Origin: Acidimicrobiaceae bacterium
GTDB lineage: Bacteria; Actinomycetota; Acidimicrobiia; Acidimicrobiales; RAAP-2
Direction: 5' to 3'
DNA length: 64,000 bases
Assembly: GCA_003153575.1 (NCBI GenBank)
Contig: PLZW01000035.1
Location: 1 to 64,000 of the forward strand
The notes below the pieces were generated by a model that made no database searches, was not told the origin of the DNA, and was given only the letters and a program-made list of their open reading frames with translations. The position numbers were made by a program, and so were the translations under genes. Of this stretch, positions 59,436-64,000 are shown piece by piece. The first letter of the stretch is position 1, and each line of letters starts with the position of its first letter.

Positions 59436-59516
59436 GGCACCCGTATCTGAGGCACCCCGGGCGCCTCACCCGCTCGGGCGGTACCTGGCAACCCCCGGTG
59501 TCTGTAGGGTTGAACC

Positions 59517-60809
59517 GTGAGTCACGTGCCGACCCTCGCGGTCGCCGACATCGACCTGTCGGACATGGAGTTCTGGGGACGCCCACCCGCCGAGCGGGAC
59601 GCAGCGTTCGCCGTCCTGCGTGCCGAGCGGCCGATCGCCTTCTTCGAGGAGCCCGACCTGGCCAGTTCCTCCGCCCTCGCCTTCCCTCGGGGCCCCGGAT
59701 ACCGGGCCATCACCCGCCATGCCGACATCACCGAGATCAGCAGGCACCCGGACATCTACTCGTCGGGCAAGGGCGCGCTCAGCATCATCGACCTTCCCCA
59801 GGAGATGGTCGAGTTCTTCGCAGGAATGGTGTCGACCGACAATCCCCGCCACGCCCGCCTCCGTCGCATCGTGTCCGCTGCCTTCAGCCCCCGCCACATC
59901 AAGGCCATCGAGGAGGGCATCGAGCAAGTGGCCGTACGCCTCATCGACCGTTCGGCCGACCTGGGCGAGTGCGACTTCGTCACGTCGTTCGCCGCCCCTC
60001 TCTCCCTCGAGATCATCTGCGACATGATGGGCCTGCCCCCCTCCGAGCACGACACGGTGTTCCGCTGCTCCAACGTCATCGCCTCGTCGGGCGATGCCGA
60101 GTACCTGGCGGCAGGGAGCGATCCCCTGCAGGCCATGCTCGAGGCCGGACAGGTGCTGACCGCCCTCATGACCGACCTGGCCGCCTACCGGATCGACCAC
60201 CCGACCGACGACCTGACCACCGCCCTCATCTCGACCAACATCGACGGCGAGGCGTTGTCCAACGCCGAGCTGGCCTCGTTCTTCATCCTCCTGCTGACGG
60301 CCGGCAACGAGACCACCCGCAACGCCATCTCCCATGGGATCCTGGCCCTCACCGAATACCCCGACCAGCGCGCCATCTGGCAGGCCGACCCGCTGCGGGT
60401 GGCCGCCACCGGCGTCGACGAGGTCGTGCGGTGGGCCAGTCCGGTCATCTGGATGCGGCGCACCGTCACCGAGGACACCGTCCTGTCCGGCGAGGAGTTG
60501 CACCCCGGCGACAAGGTGGTCCTCTACTACGCATCGGCCAACCGGGACGAAGCGGTGTTCGACGACCCCTACCGGTTCGACGTGCTGCGCAACCCCAACC
60601 CCCACCTCGGATTCGGGGCGGCCGGTCCCCACTTCTGCCTGGGCGCCCACCTCGCCCGCCGGGAGATCGACGTCATGCTCCGGGAGCTACTGACCCGGCT
60701 GCCCGACATCGAGGTGTCCGGCGAGCCCGACTGGGCCCAGTCCCGGTTCGTCAACGGGATCAAGCACCTGCCCTGCCGGTTCACGCCGGCCCGCCTCACC
60801 TCGGCGTAG
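59517..60809 (+). CDS. Cytochrome P450
   Basis: LTAGNETTRNAI; EVVRWASPV; heme loop FGAAGPHFCLGAHLAR. Confidence 0.93.
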   Translation: MSHVPTLAVADIDLSDMEFWGRPPAERDAAFAVLRAERPIAFFEEPDLASSSALAFPRGPGYRAITRHADITEISRHPDIYSSGKGALSIIDLPQEMVEFFAGMVSTDNPRHARLRRIVSAAFSPRHIKAIEEGIEQVAVRLIDRSADLGECDFVTSFAAPLSLEIICDMMGLPPSEHDTVFRCSNVIASSGDAEYLAAGSDPLQAMLEAGQVLTALMTDLAAYRIDHPTDDLTTALISTNIDGEALSNAELASFFILLLTAGNETTRNAISHGILALTEYPDQRAIWQADPLRVAATGVDEVVRWASPVIWMRRTVTEDTVLSGEELHPGDKVVLYYASANRDEAVFDDPYRFDVLRNPNPHLGFGAAGPHFCLGAHLARREIDVMLRELLTRLPDIEVSGEPDWAQSRFVNGIKHLPCRFTPARLTSA

Positions 60810-60825
60810 GGCTCCCCACCACCGC

Positions 60826-61377
60826 TCAGGGCTTGGCCGCCATCAGCACGGCGACCGCCACCAGCATCACCGCACACCCCGTGGCCACCAGTCCCGCCCG
60901 CAGGCATCGGGCCTCCACCGCGGCACCCGACTCACTCTGCCCCCCATCGGGAACGCCGCCACCGTCGGCGGAGGCAACCGCCTGCTGCAGACGGCGCTCG
61001 TGCGGCCACAGGACAGCTTCGGCCACCACGGCCACCGCCGCCCACGCCGCCGTCCCGAGCGAGACCCAGGTATCGGACCAGCTCCACTCGCCCCCGCTCA
61101 TGGCGATCAGTACGGCCCCCAGGACGGGCACCGCGAACAGCACCCGGCCGGCCCAGTTGACTCCGGGCCGGTAGTAGCGGACCAGGACCTCCGGCACCGG
61201 GCCGCCGCGGCGGAGGGCACCCCGCAGGGCCATGGCGAATCCCCCGGCGACCGCCACGGCCACCAGTGCGGCCGCCGCCGCCAGCACGTGGGCCAGCAGC
61301 ACGAGGTCGTAGGTGGCGGAGTTCTGGTTGACGGAGGCCACCGTCGCGGCGGCCACCGTCGAGAGGGTGAGGGACAC
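60826..61377 (-). CDS. DUF2269-like membrane protein
   Basis: GTG start; four hydrophobic segments. Confidence 0.6.
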   Translation of the reverse strand: MSLTLSTVAAATVASVNQNSATYDLVLLAHVLAAAAALVAVAVAGGFAMALRGALRRGGPVPEVLVRYYRPGVNWAGRVLFAVPVLGAVLIAMSGGEWSWSDTWVSLGTAAWAAVAVVAEAVLWPHERRLQQAVASADGGGVPDGGQSESGAAVEARCLRAGLVATGCAVMLVAVAVLMAAKP

Positions 61378-61576
61378 GCCGCGATTCTCGCACCACCGGA
61401 CGGTGCGCCATCCGGACCCCCCTGCACCGCTTCCGGCCACGGAATTGCTAGGTTGGACGCAGGTCGACGTCCTGTTCGGCGGCACAGGCCCGTTCCGGGT
61501 TAGACGACGGATACCGAGGTGGCAGGCAGGTGTGCAGACATGACCGACGATCGCTGAGGAGCACCGCACCCCTCTG

Positions 61577-62569
61577 ATGAACCAGCTTCGACTCGATCCC
61601 CTGACGGGGCGATGGGTGGTGGTCAGCACCGAGCGCGCCAACCGCCCCCGGGCCTTCGCCCCCCGCATCGCCTCCATCCAGGCCGATACCTCGTCGCCGT
61701 GCCCCTTCTGCCCGGGCAACGAGGAGTCCACCACCCCCACCCTCGAGACGCTCGGCCCCGACGGCCAGTGGCGGGTCCGGGTCGTCCCCAACAAGTACCC
61801 GGCCTTCGAAGGCGACGCACCGTTCGTGGTCACCAACCGCGGGCCGGTCTTCACCCAGGCCTCGGCCGGCGGCATCCACGAGGTGCTCGTGCTGTCCCCC
61901 GACCACCAGAACTCGTGGTCGATGCTGAGCGACGACCAGACCGGTGCGGTGATGCGGGCGATCAGCGACCGGATCGGCGAACACGCGTCCATTCCCGGCC
62001 TGCGCTACAGCCAGGCCATCGTGAACGCCGGACGCGAGGCCGGCGCGTCGATCGAGCACCCGCACGGCCAGCTCCTCGGGATGTCGTTCGTCCCCCGCGA
62101 GCTCGTCGAGGAGCAGGCCGGCTTCGCCCGGTTCGCCGGCCGGTGCCTGCTGTGCACCACCGTCGATGCCGAGGAGAACGTCGGGTACCGGGTCATCTAC
62201 TCCGACGAGCAGGTCCTGGTGGTGTGCCCCTTCTGGAGCGGCTCCCCCTACGAGATGCTGGTGATCCCCCGGGCCCACGGCCCCCACCTGCACCACAGCC
62301 CGACGACCGACCTGCTGGCCGTGGGCCGGGCACTCACGATCGCCCTCGGACGCCTGCGCAACGTGCTCGGCGACGTGGCCTACAACCTGGTCTTCCACTC
62401 CGCCCCGTACCGGGCACCCGAGCCGTACCACTGGCACGTCCACGTGGTACCGAAACTGACCACCGTCGCCGGGTTCGAGCTCGGCACCGGGGTGCTGATC
62501 AACATCGTCAATCCCGAGCAGGCGGCCGAAGAACTCGGCGCCCAGCAGCCCGTGGCCAACACCGGCTGA
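61577..62569 (+). CDS. galT: Galactose-1-phosphate uridylyltransferase
   Basis: LDPLTGRWVVVSTERANRPRAF; CPFCPGNE; IEHPHGQLLGMSFVP; YHWHVHVVPKL. Confidence 0.9.
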   Translation: MNQLRLDPLTGRWVVVSTERANRPRAFAPRIASIQADTSSPCPFCPGNEESTTPTLETLGPDGQWRVRVVPNKYPAFEGDAPFVVTNRGPVFTQASAGGIHEVLVLSPDHQNSWSMLSDDQTGAVMRAISDRIGEHASIPGLRYSQAIVNAGREAGASIEHPHGQLLGMSFVPRELVEEQAGFARFAGRCLLCTTVDAEENVGYRVIYSDEQVLVVCPFWSGSPYEMLVIPRAHGPHLHHSPTTDLLAVGRALTIALGRLRNVLGDVAYNLVFHSAPYRAPEPYHWHVHVVPKLTTVAGFELGTGVLINIVNPEQAAEELGAQQPVANTG

Positions 62570-62597
62570 ATCGGCCCGACCCGGACCCGCCGGACCC

Positions 62598-62634
62598 GCT
62601 CAGATCTGCTCAGATCTGCTCAGCTCAGATCAGC
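62598..62634. repeat. Short tandem repeats GCTCAGATCT between galT and treS
   Basis: gctcagatctgctcagatctgctcagctcagatcagctc. Confidence 0.75.
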
Positions 62635-64000
62635 TCGAAGGAGAGCGAACCGTAGGGCCCGAGGGTGACAGCGTAGGGCTCGGTGCCGATGAGAGGGAAC
62701 GCCACCCTGCCGAGCAGCTCCACCGGCTGGCGCCCTGCCCACTCGGCCGCGTCGATGGTGGCCGGCTGGGCCGAACGGCTGAGGTTGTGCACGCACAGCA
62801 CCGCGTTGTTCCGCTCCCGATCCGACTCGGGTGCCCGGCGGTCGGTGCGCACGAAGGCCAGCACCGAGGGGTTGGCCGAGGTCACCATCTGGACCGAGCC
62901 GGTGCCGAACACCGGGAACTGCCGACGGACGGCCAGCATCCGGCGCATCCAGTGCAGGAACGAGCTCGGGTTCCGTTGTTGGGCCTCGACATTGACCCCG
63001 GCGTAGCCGTAGATGGGGTCCATCAGCGGTGGCAGATAGAGCTGGGCGAAGTCGGCGCGGCTGAACCCGCCGTTGCGGTCGGGCGACCACTGCATCGGGG
63101 TCCGCACCGAGTCGCGGTCGCCCAGGTAGAGGTTGTCTCCCATCTGGATCTCGTCGCCGTAGTAGAGGACGGGGCTGCCCCGGAGCGTGAAGAGTATGGA
63201 GAAGAGCAGCTCCGACAGCCGCCGGTCGCGGTCGAGCAGAGGGGCCAGGCGGCGGCCGATCCCCATGTGCCGCTTCATGCGCGGGTCCTTGGCGTACTCG
63301 GTGAACAAGAAGTCCCGTTCCTCCTCGGTCACCATCTCGAGGGTCAGCTCGTCGTGGTTACGCAGGAAGATGGCCCACTGCCCGCCCGACGGGGCATCGG
63401 GGGTCTGGGACAGGATCTCGGTGATCGGGTAGGCCTGCTCACGCCGCACGGCCAGGAACAACCGGGGCATCAGGGGGAAGTTGAAGCACAGGTGGCACTC
63501 GTCGTCGTCCCCGAAGTAGTCGGCCACGTCGGTCGGCCAGCCGTTGGCTTCGGCCAGCAGGATGCGGCCCGGGTAGCGGGTGTCGAGCTCGGCCCGGACC
63601 CGCCTGATGAAGGCGTGGGTTTCGGGCAGGTTCTCGCCCGCCGTGCCGTCACGCTGATACAGGTAGGGGACGGCGTCGAGGCGGAACCCGTCGAGGCCGA
63701 GGTCGAGCCAGAACCTGACCACCTCCAGCATGGCGTCGGCCACGTCGGGATTGTCGTAGTTGAGGTCGGGCTGATAGCCGTAGAAGCGGTGCCAGTAGTA
63801 CTGCTCCCGCACCACGTCGTAGGACCAGTTCGACCGTTCGACGTCGATGAACACCACCCGGGCCTCGGGCCACCGCAGGTCGTCGTCGTTCCACACGTAC
63901 CAGTCGGCCTTCGGGTTGTCCCGGCTCTGGCGGGACTCGACGAACCACGGGTGCTGGTCCGAGGTGTGGTTGATGACCAGATCGGCGATGACCCGGATGC
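62625..64000 (-). CDS. treS: Trehalose synthase / alpha-amylase family GH13 (5' end beyond window)
   Basis: DGFRLDAVPYLYQRDGT; ILLAEANGWPTDVADYFGDDDECHLCFNFPLMPRLF; FLRNHDELTLEMVT; GDRDSVRTPMQWSPDRNGGFS; open upstream to 64000. Confidence 0.92.
   Translation of the reverse strand, partial: IRVIADLVINHTSDQHPWFVESRQSRDNPKADWYVWNDDDLRWPEARVVFIDVERSNWSYDVVREQYYWHRFYGYQPDLNYDNPDVADAMLEVVRFWLDLGLDGFRLDAVPYLYQRDGTAGENLPETHAFIRRVRAELDTRYPGRILLAEANGWPTDVADYFGDDDECHLCFNFPLMPRLFLAVRREQAYPITEILSQTPDAPSGGQWAIFLRNHDELTLEMVTEEERDFLFTEYAKDPRMKRHMGIGRRLAPLLDRDRRLSELLFSILFTLRGSPVLYYGDEIQMGDNLYLGDRDSVRTPMQWSPDRNGGFSRADFAQLYLPPLMDPIYGYAGVNVEAQQRNPSSFLHWMRRMLAVRRQFPVFGTGSVQMVTSANPSVLAFVRTDRRAPESDRERNNAVLCVHNLSRSAQPATIDAAEWAGRQPVELLGRVAFPLIGTEPYAVTLGPYGSLSFELI

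Overview
The window is high-GC actinobacterial chromosome. Gene content (SepX/GlpR-like protein, mycothiol-dependent-nitroreductase-like DsbA protein, ECF42/DGPF pair, F420-type genes) suggests an Acidimicrobiia-like lineage, but the taxon is inferred. About 50 kb is ordinary core/accessory genome: lipoproteins, a sterol-desaturase/DoxX/ICMT cluster, an ECF42 sigma/YciI pair with a frameshifted sigma gene, a PAS hybrid histidine kinase plus REC-EAL pair, tRNA-Arg(CCT), an acyl-CoA catabolic cluster with phased operator repeats, a sulfate-assimilation cluster with a sulfite reductase coupled to an FrhB-like F420 oxidoreductase, a P450, galT and treS. Between 38107 and 51737 lies a ~13.6-kb integrated element with exact 15-bp direct repeats. 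The right repeat is the 3' end of ychF, and the left repeat still reads FRFNV-stop in the same frame. The element carries a tyrosine integrase, an XRE repressor, AlpA/Xis-like HTH proteins, a RepA-like ATPase, an HK97-like capsid and an HNH nuclease. I found no terminase large subunit, portal or tail genes, so it looks like a capsid-encoding phage satellite. I also found a four-copy ~50-nt hairpin family (three copies in the element, one outside) with compensatory stem changes and an invariant GGCGGGACC loop; I do not recognise it. No database searches were run; all family names come from reading motifs.
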